In this document: one piece after another, positions 43,841 to 51,971 of the stretch
Numbering within the stretch: the stretch's first letter is position 1
Layout of the letters: each line of letters starts with the position of its first letter
Assembly (NCBI RefSeq): GCF_948329515.1
Contig: NZ_CAOJCN010000010.1
Location: 124,001 to 188,000, forward strand
Length of the DNA: 64,000 bases
Reading direction: 5' to 3'
Source of the DNA: Cohnella rhizoplanae
GTDB taxonomy: Bacteria; Bacillota; Bacilli; Paenibacillales; Paenibacillaceae
Program-made: the position numbers and the translations under genes
The notes under the pieces: model-generated
Databases searched by the model: none
What the model saw: the letters and a program-made list of their open reading frames with translations, nothing else
What the model was told of the DNA's origin: nothing

Positions 43841-44683
43841 ATGACGGCCGTCGGCAGCCATGTCAGCACGCGGCGAGGATTTTACGAGGCGGCCCGCACG
43901 GCTTGGCGCATGGGTGGAGACGCGTTCCAATACTTCCCGTCCAATCCGCGCACGCTCTTCTCGAAGCGGGTCGACGAGGCGGACGCGGCGCGATGCGCGG
44001 CGTTCTGCCGGAAAGAGGGCATCGTCTCGCTCGGCCATTCGGCCTATGCGATCAATCCGGCCGCGACCGGCGAATCGGCCGCGCAAATGGAGGCATGCGT
44101 GCTCGGGGATCTCGCGATCGCCGAAGCCTGCGGCTCGATCGGCACGGTCATTCACTTCGGCGTCATCCGTGGAGACGATCCGCTGCAGGGGTACCGGGAC
44201 ATGATCGTCTGGCTCGACCGGACGCTCTCCCGCTGGGAAGGCAAGGCGCGCCTATTGCTCGAGAACCAGGCGGGCAACCACGGCGACGCGGGCAGGACGC
44301 CCGAGGAGATGGTGCAGATTCGCTCTCTGTCCGCCTATCCGGACAAGATCGGATTCTGCCTAGACACTTGTCATCTGTTTGCGAGCGGCGAATGGAACGG
44401 CTCCGATTGGAGCGCGTTCCGCGAGCGCGCGTCCAAGCTTGGTTATTGGGAGCATCTCGCCGCCGTGCATCTGAACGATTCGCTGTATCCGTCTGGCTCG
44501 CGCAAGGATAGGCACGCTCCGATCGGAGAAGGACATATCGGCGACGACAGCTTGCGAGAGCTGCTCGCCACGCCGGAGCTTCGCCGGCTGCCGATCGTCA
44601 TGGAGACGCCGCCGGAGGCGGACGGCACGCACGAAAGACAAATCGCCCGCGTTCGCAAGCTGATGCGAGAGGGAGACGGTTAA
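43841..44683 (+). CDS. Endonuclease IV-type AP endonuclease
   Basis: 280 residues, TIM barrel with the trinuclear zinc ligands visible in order: SHVS, LGHSAYAIN, IHFG, LLENQAG, CLDTCHLFASG, HLNDS, KDRHAPIGEGHIG and METP. It cuts DNA 5' of abasic sites, the step after glycosylase action, so it pairs with the Fpg-like gene immediately upstream. It is close to B. subtilis YqfS/Nfo in length, but a second copy may exist elsewhere, so no symbol is given. The ribosome site AAGGA lies inside the previous gene. Confidence 0.9.
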   Translation: MTAVGSHVSTRRGFYEAARTAWRMGGDAFQYFPSNPRTLFSKRVDEADAARCAAFCRKEGIVSLGHSAYAINPAATGESAAQMEACVLGDLAIAEACGSIGTVIHFGVIRGDDPLQGYRDMIVWLDRTLSRWEGKARLLLENQAGNHGDAGRTPEEMVQIRSLSAYPDKIGFCLDTCHLFASGEWNGSDWSAFRERASKLGYWEHLAAVHLNDSLYPSGSRKDRHAPIGEGHIGDDSLRELLATPELRRLPIVMETPPEADGTHERQIARVRKLMREGDG

Positions 44684-44685
44684 CC

Positions 44686-45048
44686 TTGATACACGTTTAT
44701 CTGGACGACGTTCGTCCGTGTCCGGCAGGATTCGTGCCGGCCCGTACCGCCGAAGAATGCCTGCTGCTGCTGCGCGAATACGAGGTGGATATCCTGTCGC
44801 TCGATTACGAGCTCGGATACGGACAGCCCAGCGGCTTCGCCGTCGTCAGCGGGCTGATCGCGGCGGGCACGTATCCGAGAGAGGTGTTCGTCCACTCGTC
44901 CAGCATGCTCGGACGCGCCCAGATGGTCCGCGCCCTGCGCGATGCAGAGATTCCGGGGCTGATCGTGAACGACGGTCCGATGCCGCCCGCTGTGCTGGCG
45001 CAAGCCGCCGCGGGCGAAGAACGGGCGCGGGGGGATGGCGGATCGTGA
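44686..45048 (+). CDS. Small receiver-like protein (cyclic-phosphate processing receiver type)
   Basis: 120 residues. The start VYLDDVRPCP and the LSLDYELGYG and VHSSSML motifs match the compact 'cPRR' receiver-like family, in which paired aspartates (residues 7-8) resemble a response-regulator acidic pocket; it has been proposed from comparative genomics to act in RNA end processing. No output domain. TTG start, with AGAGGGA upstream; the protein begins exactly at the first strand. Overlaps the thioredoxin gene (GTGA). Confidence 0.7.
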   Translation: MIHVYLDDVRPCPAGFVPARTAEECLLLLREYEVDILSLDYELGYGQPSGFAVVSGLIAAGTYPREVFVHSSSMLGRAQMVRALRDAEIPGLIVNDGPMPPAVLAQAAAGEERARGDGGS

Positions 45049-45386
45049 CCGAATGGGAACCCCGGTCTTGGCGGCAGGCGATCGACGAGAGAGAAGGCGC
45101 GATCGCGCTGTACGTCTATACGCCGCTGTGCGGCACTTGCGCGGTAGCCAAGCGGATGCTGGAGGTCGCGGAGGCGTCTCTGCCGGACGTGCGGATCGAT
45201 ACGGCCGACATTAACCTGATGCCAGGGCTCGCGGAAGCGTACAAGATCGAGAGCGTGCCCTGCCTGCTCTTGCGGAATCGGGCGGGGACTTGGGAAAAGG
45301 TATACCGATTCGGTTCGGTCATGGCAGTCATGGCGAGGCTGACCGAATCTTTCAGGGGAGAGGAATCGGAGCATGATAGAACTTAA
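45045..45386 (+). CDS. Thioredoxin family protein
   Basis: 113 residues with the redox motif C-G-T-C (29-32) and the cis-Pro in ESVPCLLL near residue 73. CGTC differs from thioredoxin's CGPC, so its redox potential and partners may differ. No signal peptide, so cytosolic. The GTG start overlaps the previous stop, and its end overlaps the ABC gene by 14 bases. Confidence 0.87.
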   Translation: MTEWEPRSWRQAIDEREGAIALYVYTPLCGTCAVAKRMLEVAEASLPDVRIDTADINLMPGLAEAYKIESVPCLLLRNRAGTWEKVYRFGSVMAVMARLTESFRGEESEHDRT

Positions 45387-46146
45387 GAATATTACCTGGC
45401 GCCGGGAAGACCGAGATATTCTGAACGGCGTCGATCTGACGGTCAAGGCGGGGGAACGCTGGGTGCTGCTCGGTCGCAACGGCTGCGGCAAATCCACGCT
45501 GCTCGAGATGATCACGGGTTATATGTTCCCGACGAGCGGTACGGTGGACGTCCTCGGCCACCGCTTCGGGAGAGTCGACGTTAGAGAGGTGCGCAAGAAA
45601 ATCGGCAACATCGGCCCTTCGCTGATCGAGAAGCTGATCGGCCGCGATCCGGTCTGGGAGATCATCGTCGGCGGCATGAACGCTTACCTGCGCATTTACG
45701 AAGAAATTCCCGAGGAAGTCAAGGCAAGGGCCCGGGAGGAGCTTGACCGCGTCGGTCTCGGCTCGCGCTTCGAGCAGCCGTTCGGGACGCTGTCCCAGGG
45801 CGAACGCAAAAAGGCGCTGCTGGCCCGCACGATGATGGCCGATCCCGAGCTATTGATTATGGACGAGCCGTGCGCGGGACTCGACTTATACGAGCGTGAG
45901 AAGTTTCTCGATTCGCTGGAAACGTTGTCCAAGCGCGTGCAAGGCATGCTGTACGTGACCCATCATATCGAGGAGATCGTGCCGCTCTTCACGCACGTGG
46001 CGCTCATGGCGGAGGGGCGGATCATCGCTGCGGGTCCCAAGCGTGAGGTGCTCACGGCGGAGCTGCTGCGTGACGCCTACGAGGTGCCCGTGCAAGTGCG
46101 CTGGGTCGAGGACAGGCCCTGGATTACGGTAGAAAAGGAGGGGTAG
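45373..46146 (+). CDS. ABC transporter ATP-binding protein (YlmA-like)
   Basis: 257 residues: Walker A GRNGCGKST, signature LSQGE, Walker B LLIMDEP and H-loop THH. The B. subtilis YlmA/ModF-like class carries no partner permease in the operon, and none is visible here, so it could serve an unlinked transporter or a non-transport role. The start is backed by GGGGAGAGG in the preceding gene. Confidence 0.88.
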   Translation: MIELKNITWRREDRDILNGVDLTVKAGERWVLLGRNGCGKSTLLEMITGYMFPTSGTVDVLGHRFGRVDVREVRKKIGNIGPSLIEKLIGRDPVWEIIVGGMNAYLRIYEEIPEEVKARAREELDRVGLGSRFEQPFGTLSQGERKKALLARTMMADPELLIMDEPCAGLDLYEREKFLDSLETLSKRVQGMLYVTHHIEEIVPLFTHVALMAEGRIIAAGPKREVLTAELLRDAYEVPVQVRWVEDRPWITVEKEG

Positions 46147-46147
46147 C

Positions 46148-47167
46148 GTGTCGGTATTTATCGGAACGAGCAATCCGGGCTTTGCGCCCTACGCGATGGA
46201 GGAGCTGCGCCGGCGGTGGCCGGACGTGTCGCTGTCGGGTCTCGCGCCCGGCGAGACCTTTAAGCTGGTCGTCGCCAGCGTAGACGATACCGAGCTGGTT
46301 CGGATGCTCCGCAGGGACGAGCCCGTTTTCCTGCGTCATCTGTTTCCCGTGCGGGAGGAGCTCGATATGCCCGAACAGGCGGAGGGCGTGGCATCCGCGC
46401 TCGTTCGCTTCGCGGGCTCGCTGGCGGAGGAAGTCAAGGGCGCCAAGGTCGCGGTCCAGGTCCGCAAGTCGCAGGACAGCCCGTTTCCCTTTTCATCGGC
46501 GGAAGCCCGCGACCTGATGGTGCCGGCGCTGCTCGAATCCGGCGCGGAGGGGGTCTCTCGGGGCGCCAAGTGGATCTTGTCCGTCTACGCCGCCAAGCGC
46601 AGCCTATACCTGGGCTTGTCGGCCCCTGCGGACAATCTATCCGACTGGCCGGGCGGTGCCGTCCGGTTCCGCAGGGAGGAAGGCCTCATCTCGCGCGCGG
46701 CATTCAAGCTGCTCGAAGCCGAGCAGGCATTCGACCTGCCGTTCGAACGGTTCACCAATGCGCTCGATCTCGGCGCTGCGCCCGGGGGCTGGACTTCCGT
46801 CCTCCTGGAGCGCGGACTCCGCGTGACCGCGGTCGATCCGGCAGAGATGGACGAGTCGCTCGACGGGCATCCGACCCTGCGGCATCTGCGCCAGAACGCG
46901 GCCGATCTGTCCTTCGCGCCCGGCACGTTCGACCTCCTCGTCTGCGACATGAGCTGGGATCCGCATCATACGGCGCGGATCGTGAAGCAGCTCGCGCCGG
47001 CGCTGTCGGCCGGCGCTTCCGTTATCGTCACGCTGAAGCTCATGTACAAAAAGCCGATGCAGACCATTTCCGACCTGCTCGCCTCGTACGAGGAGAAGTT
47101 CGATATCCGGAGGGTCAAGCAGCTTTTCCACAACCGGGACGAAGTGACGCTGTGGATGCGCAAATAG
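46148..47167 (+). CDS. RlmM/FtsJ-like RNA 2'-O-methyltransferase
   Basis: 339 residues. A THUMP-like N-terminal half is followed by an RrmJ-type fold: SRAAFKLLEAEQAF, SAM motif LDLGAAPGGW, VDPAEMD, VCDMSWDP and TLKLMYKKP. The Lys-Asp-Lys-Glu arrangement is that of RlmM, which methylates a 23S rRNA ribose. The Gram-positive target is not established. GTG start 1 base after the ABC gene, with GGAGGGG upstream. It is the last of seven tightly packed genes (43021-47167). Confidence 0.82.
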   Translation: MSVFIGTSNPGFAPYAMEELRRRWPDVSLSGLAPGETFKLVVASVDDTELVRMLRRDEPVFLRHLFPVREELDMPEQAEGVASALVRFAGSLAEEVKGAKVAVQVRKSQDSPFPFSSAEARDLMVPALLESGAEGVSRGAKWILSVYAAKRSLYLGLSAPADNLSDWPGGAVRFRREEGLISRAAFKLLEAEQAFDLPFERFTNALDLGAAPGGWTSVLLERGLRVTAVDPAEMDESLDGHPTLRHLRQNAADLSFAPGTFDLLVCDMSWDPHHTARIVKQLAPALSAGASVIVTLKLMYKKPMQTISDLLASYEEKFDIRRVKQLFHNRDEVTLWMRK

Positions 47168-47238
47168 CGGACATGACAGGCGGCAGAGGGCGAGAACGCT
47201 TGAGAAGCGGTTCCCCCTTTCCGAGACGATTGTCCGTA

Positions 47239-47329
47239 TGCTATACTCGAGGGCGATAAGGTGAACGGGAAAGCATCCCGCGTCAGACCGGCTTCCGAAC
47301 AGGAAGGCGGCATGGCGCGGGATTTTTTT
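47239..47329 (+). promoter_or_regulatory. Extended -10 element and hairpin terminator ahead of the Ser/Thr kinase gene
   Basis: TGCTATACT (47239-47247) is a good extended -10. About 25 bases on, ATCCCGCG (47275-47282) pairs with CGCGGGAT (47316-47323), with a second stem CGGCTTCC/GGAAGGCGG inside, followed by seven T residues. It is either the terminator of the upstream operon or an attenuator in the kinase leader, since it lies 32 bases before the kinase start. Confidence 0.6.
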
Positions 47330-47360
47330 CTTGCCGACAGTGGCGCTGGGGAGTGAATGC

Positions 47361-48977
47361 ATGAATAAAGAGGATGCGAGGCGGCCGCTGCCGTCGCTGG
47401 AGCCCGGCGAGCTCGTATCGGGCCGCTACAAAATCGCCGGCGTTCTGGGTCGGGGCGGCATGGCCCGCGTTTACCTTGCCGAGGATACGAAACTGGGCGG
47501 TCGGTTGCTTGCGCTCAAGCTGACGCGGACGTACGACCATGGAGAAGGGTTTATCGCCGAGGCGAGGCTGCTGAGCGGTTTGCGTCATCCCGGACTCCCC
47601 GAGATCGTCGATTATGAGCCGCCGGACGAAGCGGGCGTCGCGCTCATCGTGATGGCTTACGTCGAAGGGGAGACGCTCGCGGAGTTGATGCGCCGGCATG
47701 GGCTGCGGCTGCCGTTCGCTAAGGCGCTGCGTTATCTGCTGCAGCTGGCGCGCACTCTGCAGTATTTGCACGCGCAGCGGCCGATCGTCGTCTTTCGCGA
47801 TTTGAAGCCTGCGAACGTCATGATCGACGGCAGGGACAATGCCATCCTGATCGACTTCGGCATCGCCCGCGAGTTTAAACCGGGAGCCGGCCGGGATACG
47901 CTTATGCTGGGCACGCCCGCTTTTGCGGCGCCGGAGCAGCTGCGCGGGGAGCAGAGCGATGCCAGAACGGATCTCTACGGATTGGGCGCGCTTGCATACT
48001 ATCTGCTGACTGGCGGCGGCTATGTCGGTCGCCCGGGAGCTGGCGCAGACATGGCTTGGCAGCGCGACGCGCCGCCGGCTTTTATCGCGTCGGTCCGCCG
48101 CCTGATGTCGGAGCGACCGGCGGACCGTCCGGACAGCGCGGCCGCGATCGTCCGCGAATGGACCGCATTTGCCGATGCCGCGCTAGAGGAGAGCGTAGAC
48201 GGCATTGGCGCTGCGACGGCCTCGGCGGCTCTGCGGACCGCGCTTCCTGCCGGGAACGGGCTTCGCCCCGGGAGGTCGACCCGCATCGCGGCGTTCATTT
48301 CCGCGTATCCCGGCGCTGGGGCTACCTTTCTATGCCGCCTGCTCTCGTCGCGGCTGAGCCGACTCGGCGTCGCGCATGCGCTCGCGGAATGTCCCGGCGG
48401 CGAGCCTGAGCTATATGCCTGGTTGGACGGCGGCAGACGGATGCCCGCTCGCGCGGTATTCGCGGATCCGTCCGGGACGGGGCCGGTATCGCCCGCCTGG
48501 CGGGAAGGGCATGCCGCCTATTACCCGCTGCGTCCGGACGAGCCGCCGGCCGTGGCGCCGGACGCAGGCTTCGCCTCATGGCTATGCGGTCTTGGCGTGC
48601 CGCTGGTGCTGCTCGACGTATCCGGTTCATGGTCGTCATCGCCGGTATCCGCTTGGCTCGCGGCGCACGCGGACGTTCTCTACGCGACGGTCGATCCGTT
48701 CCCGGTCAAATGGACCGCCCGGCGGCAGCGCGGTTGCGCGGAGCTGCTCGCTGCCGCTTCCCGAGCGGGCGCGACGACGGGCTGGATCGCGAACCGCGAC
48801 CTCGGATTCGCGCGCCGCTCCGAGTGGTTGCGTCTACTCCCCGAGCGGCCGGCGCTTGCCGTACCTCAGCTGCCGCCCGCCGATGCCGCCGCGTGGTTAT
48901 GGCAGGGAGGGGACGTCGCGCTGCCGCGTAGTGCGGAGTCGGACATCGCAGACTTCTGTGCCGGCTTGCTTGACTGA
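47361..48977 (+). CDS. Ser/Thr protein kinase fused to a degenerate P-loop-like domain
   Basis: 538 residues. The kinase domain (about 20-275) has the glycine loop GRGGMARVYLA, Lys in LALKL, FRDLKPANVM (catalytic Asp near 147, Phe in place of His of HRD) and DFGIAR. No transmembrane helix or PASTA repeats follow, unlike PrkC. Instead residues about 305-535 form a MinD/ParA-like Rossmann region starting FISAYPGAGAT near 310 and continuing with VLLDVSG; the P-loop lysine is missing. It is probably cytosolic. ATG 47361 follows GGGGAG by 7 bases. No phosphatase gene is adjacent, and the next genes are a two-component system. Confidence 0.82.
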   Translation: MNKEDARRPLPSLEPGELVSGRYKIAGVLGRGGMARVYLAEDTKLGGRLLALKLTRTYDHGEGFIAEARLLSGLRHPGLPEIVDYEPPDEAGVALIVMAYVEGETLAELMRRHGLRLPFAKALRYLLQLARTLQYLHAQRPIVVFRDLKPANVMIDGRDNAILIDFGIAREFKPGAGRDTLMLGTPAFAAPEQLRGEQSDARTDLYGLGALAYYLLTGGGYVGRPGAGADMAWQRDAPPAFIASVRRLMSERPADRPDSAAAIVREWTAFADAALEESVDGIGAATASAALRTALPAGNGLRPGRSTRIAAFISAYPGAGATFLCRLLSSRLSRLGVAHALAECPGGEPELYAWLDGGRRMPARAVFADPSGTGPVSPAWREGHAAYYPLRPDEPPAVAPDAGFASWLCGLGVPLVLLDVSGSWSSSPVSAWLAAHADVLYATVDPFPVKWTARRQRGCAELLAAASRAGATTGWIANRDLGFARRSEWLRLLPERPALAVPQLPPADAAAWLWQGGDVALPRSAESDIADFCAGLLD

Positions 48978-49038
48978 TGCGGGCGGAGCGGCTTCCGCCG
49001 ACTGTATGCTTCATCCATTCGATCTCGCCGGATTGGCA

Positions 49039-49047
49039 TGGTACAAT
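49039..49047 (+). promoter_or_regulatory. Extended -10 element of the two-component operon
   Basis: TGGTACAAT (49039-49047), about 70 bases before the response-regulator start; no convincing -35. Confidence 0.4.
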
Positions 49048-49116
49048 AGAAGATAGCGGATTTCGAGCCATACAGTCGCGGAATGCCGCAGTACGACAGG
49101 ACCGAGGTGGACGATC

Positions 49117-49812
49117 ATGAGCGAACGTATATTGATCATAGAGGACGAAGACGGCATCGCGCGGATTTTGGAGCTGGAGCTTAAGCACGAAGGCTACGAA
49201 GTCGGACGCGCCGCCGACGGGCGCACCGGCTTGGAGATGGCGCTGAGCGGAGAGTGGGACCTGCTGCTGCTCGACGTGATGCTGCCTGGGCTGAACGGCG
49301 TGGAGGTGCTGCGCAGATTCAGGCAGAACGACAATGCCGTGCCCGTCATCCTGCTGACGGCGCGAGACACCGTACCCGACAAGGTCAGCGGCTTCGAGCA
49401 CGGCGCCAACGATTACGTAACCAAGCCGTTCGCCATGGAAGAGCTGCTCGCGCGCGTGCGGAACCTGCTGCGCATCTTCAAGGCTTCGCGCGAGGGCGAG
49501 AGCGAGGACGCGCTCAAGATCGGGGATCTGACGATCGAGCTGATCACGCGCAAGGTATACCGCAAGGACCATGGCATCGACCTGACGCCGCGTGAGTTCG
49601 AGCTGCTGCTGTATCTGGCGCGGCACCGTGGCGTGGAGAAGACGCGGGACGAGATTTTGTCCGACGTATGGGGCTACGAGTATATCGGAGATACGAACGT
49701 GGTCGACGTCTATATCCGTTATTTGCGGCAGAAGATGGACAAAGGGTATCGGCATAAGCTCCTGCACACCGTTCGCGGCGTCGGGTACATGCTGAAGGAG
49801 CCCGAAGTATGA
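49117..49812 (+). CDS. OmpR/PhoB-family response regulator (ArlR-like)
   Basis: 231 residues. Receiver domain with acidic pair Glu9-Asp10, phosphoacceptor Asp53 (LLLLDVM), Thr in LLTARD and Lys in VTKPF; then a winged helix (about 130-228) with DTNVVDVYIRYLRQKM and VRGVGYML. It resembles ArlR/YkoG. Overlaps the kinase gene by ATGA, so both are made together. The GGACC-AGGTGG ribosome site precedes the ATG. Confidence 0.92.
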   Translation: MSERILIIEDEDGIARILELELKHEGYEVGRAADGRTGLEMALSGEWDLLLLDVMLPGLNGVEVLRRFRQNDNAVPVILLTARDTVPDKVSGFEHGANDYVTKPFAMEELLARVRNLLRIFKASREGESEDALKIGDLTIELITRKVYRKDHGIDLTPREFELLLYLARHRGVEKTRDEILSDVWGYEYIGDTNVVDVYIRYLRQKMDKGYRHKLLHTVRGVGYMLKEPEV

Positions 49813-51158
49813 CGCTGAGGCTTCGCTTCACGCTTTTCACCGTTTTTTGGTTGATTTTTATACTCATTTTATACAACGTGTTCGTCTATTATTTCGTCAT
49901 CAAGGTGACCACGCGCGGGGAGCTGCAGCTGCTGTCGAGCAAGGCCGACCTTGTGATGGAGACGCTCCGCAAGAACGAGATGGCCGGCATCGATGATTCC
50001 GCGCTCCTCAAGGACATGTACAACGTCAACGAGATGATGCGCATCGTGACGCCGGATTCCCGCGTCGTCAACTCGGTGGGCGTGGACAAGCAGCTGCTGG
50101 CCCTGCCCAAGGAAGTGCGCACGGTATCCCATTCGGATACGATAAAGGTGGACGGGCACCGCGTGTTGACCTGGTCCGTGCCGATCTACGATAATCATCG
50201 GCTGGTCGGCCAGATCGACAGCGCGCGGTATCTGACCGCGCTTGACGGCTATCTTCAGATTCTATTGGGCGCGCTCAGCGTGACGAGCGTGGGCGCGATC
50301 ATTTTCGCCATTCTCGGCACCTACTGGTTCACCTCCAGGCTGACGGGGCCGATCGGGCAGATGGTCCAGACGATGCGTGAGATCGACCGCAGCGGCAAGC
50401 TGCAGCGGGTGAAAATGGGCCGCGAGGAATCCGTGGAGCTGCAGCAGCTGATTCGGGCGTTCAACCAAATGATCGACAGACTCGACAGAACCATCGAGCG
50501 GCAGAAGCAATTCGTCGCGGACGCATCGCACGAGCTCAAGACGCCGCTCACCGTCATCGGCAGCTACGCGGACTTGCTGAAGCGTTGGGGCAGGGACGAC
50601 GTCACCGTCCGCGACGAAGCGATCGAGGCCATCGCGCGCGAGACCGAGCGGCTCAAGAAGCTGACGCTCTCGATGCTGACGCTCGCTGAGGCCGAGCAGG
50701 ACGATTGGCTAAGCAAGAGCCGGTTCGATATCGTAGCCATCGTGAACGATCTGTCCGGCGTGCTGCGGGCGACGTTCCTGCGGCATATTCGCGTCCATGC
50801 CGTCTCCGGCGCCGTTCACATGACCGGAGACAAGGACAAGATCCGCCAGATGATCCTCATCTTCCTGGACAATGCGATCAAGTACAGCAAGGAGCCGATC
50901 GACGTTCGCATCCGTATGGAGAAGAACACCGTACGCATCGAAGTGACCGATTACGGCATCGGTATTTCGGAAAACGAGATCCCGTATCTGTTCGAGCGTT
51001 TCTACCGGGTCGACGAGGCGCGTCATCGCGCAACGGGCGGCAGCGGCCTCGGGCTGTCCATCGCCAAGCGGATCATCGATCTGCACGGCGGGACGGTCGA
51101 GGTGTTCAGCAAGCCCGGCAGCGGCACGACGATCGCGATCGCGCTGCCCGTCAAGTAA
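49809..51158 (+). CDS. HAMP-containing sensor histidine kinase (ArlS-like)
   Basis: 449 residues. Transmembrane helix 1 (about 9-30), an extracellular sensor of about 120 residues, helix 2 (about 152-176), HAMP, then the dimerisation helix with His241 in ASHELKTPLTV and an HATPase domain (LDNAIKYS, DYGIGIS, GSGLGLSIAKRI). Length and layout match ArlS, which controls wall and virulence functions in staphylococci. Convergent with the NlpC/P60 gene, with which it shares a terminator, so a wall-related stimulus is possible but not shown. Confidence 0.93.
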   Translation: MTLRLRFTLFTVFWLIFILILYNVFVYYFVIKVTTRGELQLLSSKADLVMETLRKNEMAGIDDSALLKDMYNVNEMMRIVTPDSRVVNSVGVDKQLLALPKEVRTVSHSDTIKVDGHRVLTWSVPIYDNHRLVGQIDSARYLTALDGYLQILLGALSVTSVGAIIFAILGTYWFTSRLTGPIGQMVQTMREIDRSGKLQRVKMGREESVELQQLIRAFNQMIDRLDRTIERQKQFVADASHELKTPLTVIGSYADLLKRWGRDDVTVRDEAIEAIARETERLKKLTLSMLTLAEAEQDDWLSKSRFDIVAIVNDLSGVLRATFLRHIRVHAVSGAVHMTGDKDKIRQMILIFLDNAIKYSKEPIDVRIRMEKNTVRIEVTDYGIGISENEIPYLFERFYRVDEARHRATGGSGLGLSIAKRIIDLHGGTVEVFSKPGSGTTIAIALPVK

Positions 51159-51161
51159 TAT

Positions 51162-51206
51162 AAAAAGCCTCCGATTTAGCCGGTCAGGCTGAATCGGAGG
51201 CTTTTA
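51162..51206. terminator. Bidirectional terminator between the histidine kinase and NlpC/P60 genes
   Basis: AAAAGCCTCCGATT and AATCGGAGGCTTTT pair perfectly (14 base pairs) with a partly paired loop; A-run and T-run flanks make it work on both strands. Confidence 0.9.
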
Positions 51207-51235
51207 CGCTATACATGAAGGAATGCGACTTCTAA

Positions 51236-51739
51236 TTAGAGTACGCGTTTCGCGGTTTTATAATGGCTCTTCCAATAAGAGGCGCTCAGGCTTGTGACGA
51301 TGACGCCCGGCTTGCCGTAGGTATGCAAAATTTTGTTGTTGCCGATGTAGACGGCCACATGTCCGATCTTAGAGCTGTTGCTCGATTTGAAAAAGACGAG
51401 ATCGCCTTTTTTGAGATCGGCCTTGGCCACGGTCGTGCCCTTCGTCGCCTGCGCGCTCGAGACGCGCGGCAGCTTGACGCCGTACTTGCCGAAGATGTAC
51501 TGGGTGAAACTCGAGCAATCGAACACTTGGGTGGAACCGGAGGGCGCGCCGAGACGGTATTTGACGCCGAGGTACTTTTTGCCGAGCGTGATGATCTTGT
51601 CGGCTTTGACGGTCGTCGTCGCGGCAGCGGCGGAGGCTGTGGGCGCGGCGGTGAAGAGCGTTCCGGACACGGCGATGGTTACGCACAATCCCAGGGAAGC
51701 GATCATGCGGATCGTTTTGCTGCGGATGTTCATTCTCAT
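51236..51739 (-). CDS. Secreted NlpC/P60 cell-wall endopeptidase
   Basis: About 167 residues. Signal peptide (cleavage near ASAAA, residues 35-39) then one NlpC/P60 domain with catalytic Cys75 in DCSSF, His in IGHVAVYIG and a third polar residue near HTYG. The family cuts D-gamma-glutamyl to diamino-acid bonds in peptidoglycan. No SH3 or LysM binding module. The start is uncertain: ATG at 51739 or 51733, with GGAGG about 13 bases upstream; a further ATG at 51778 reads over that site. Confidence 0.88.
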   Translation of the reverse strand: MRMNIRSKTIRMIASLGLCVTIAVSGTLFTAAPTASAAAATTTVKADKIITLGKKYLGVKYRLGAPSGSTQVFDCSSFTQYIFGKYGVKLPRVSSAQATKGTTVAKADLKKGDLVFFKSSNSSKIGHVAVYIGNNKILHTYGKPGVIVTSLSASYWKSHYKTAKRVL

Positions 51740-51915
51740 GTTGTCTGGCGATCCTCCGTCCAATAGTTCGGCTCGCATCGGCCTTTAATTAACCCTAATA
51801 TAACAGATTCCAAACGACCTATTATTTTCCAAAAAGAGTCCGAGGCGCCTGAATAAGCGGGTCTTGCCCGTTTATTAGAATCAGATGAGAAATCTCTCAT
51901 GTCATCGCAAGGTTT

Positions 51916-51943
51916 TTGCCGGTCCTCGCAAAGCCGATATAAT
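51916..51943 (+). promoter_or_regulatory. Promoter of the nitrilase-GNAT pair
   Basis: TTGCCG (51916-51921), 16-base spacer, TATAAT (51938-51943), 28 bases before the start codon. Confidence 0.6.
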
Positions 51944-51971
51944 GAGAGGAAGAAAGCGAGGGAATACGCCA

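Noticed and set aside
47261..47356. A 31-codon leader peptide (GTG start, GAGGG upstream) across the hairpin before the kinase
   Set aside because: Its ribosome site would lie at or before the transcription start expected from the -10 at 47242, and its codons show no regulatory run.
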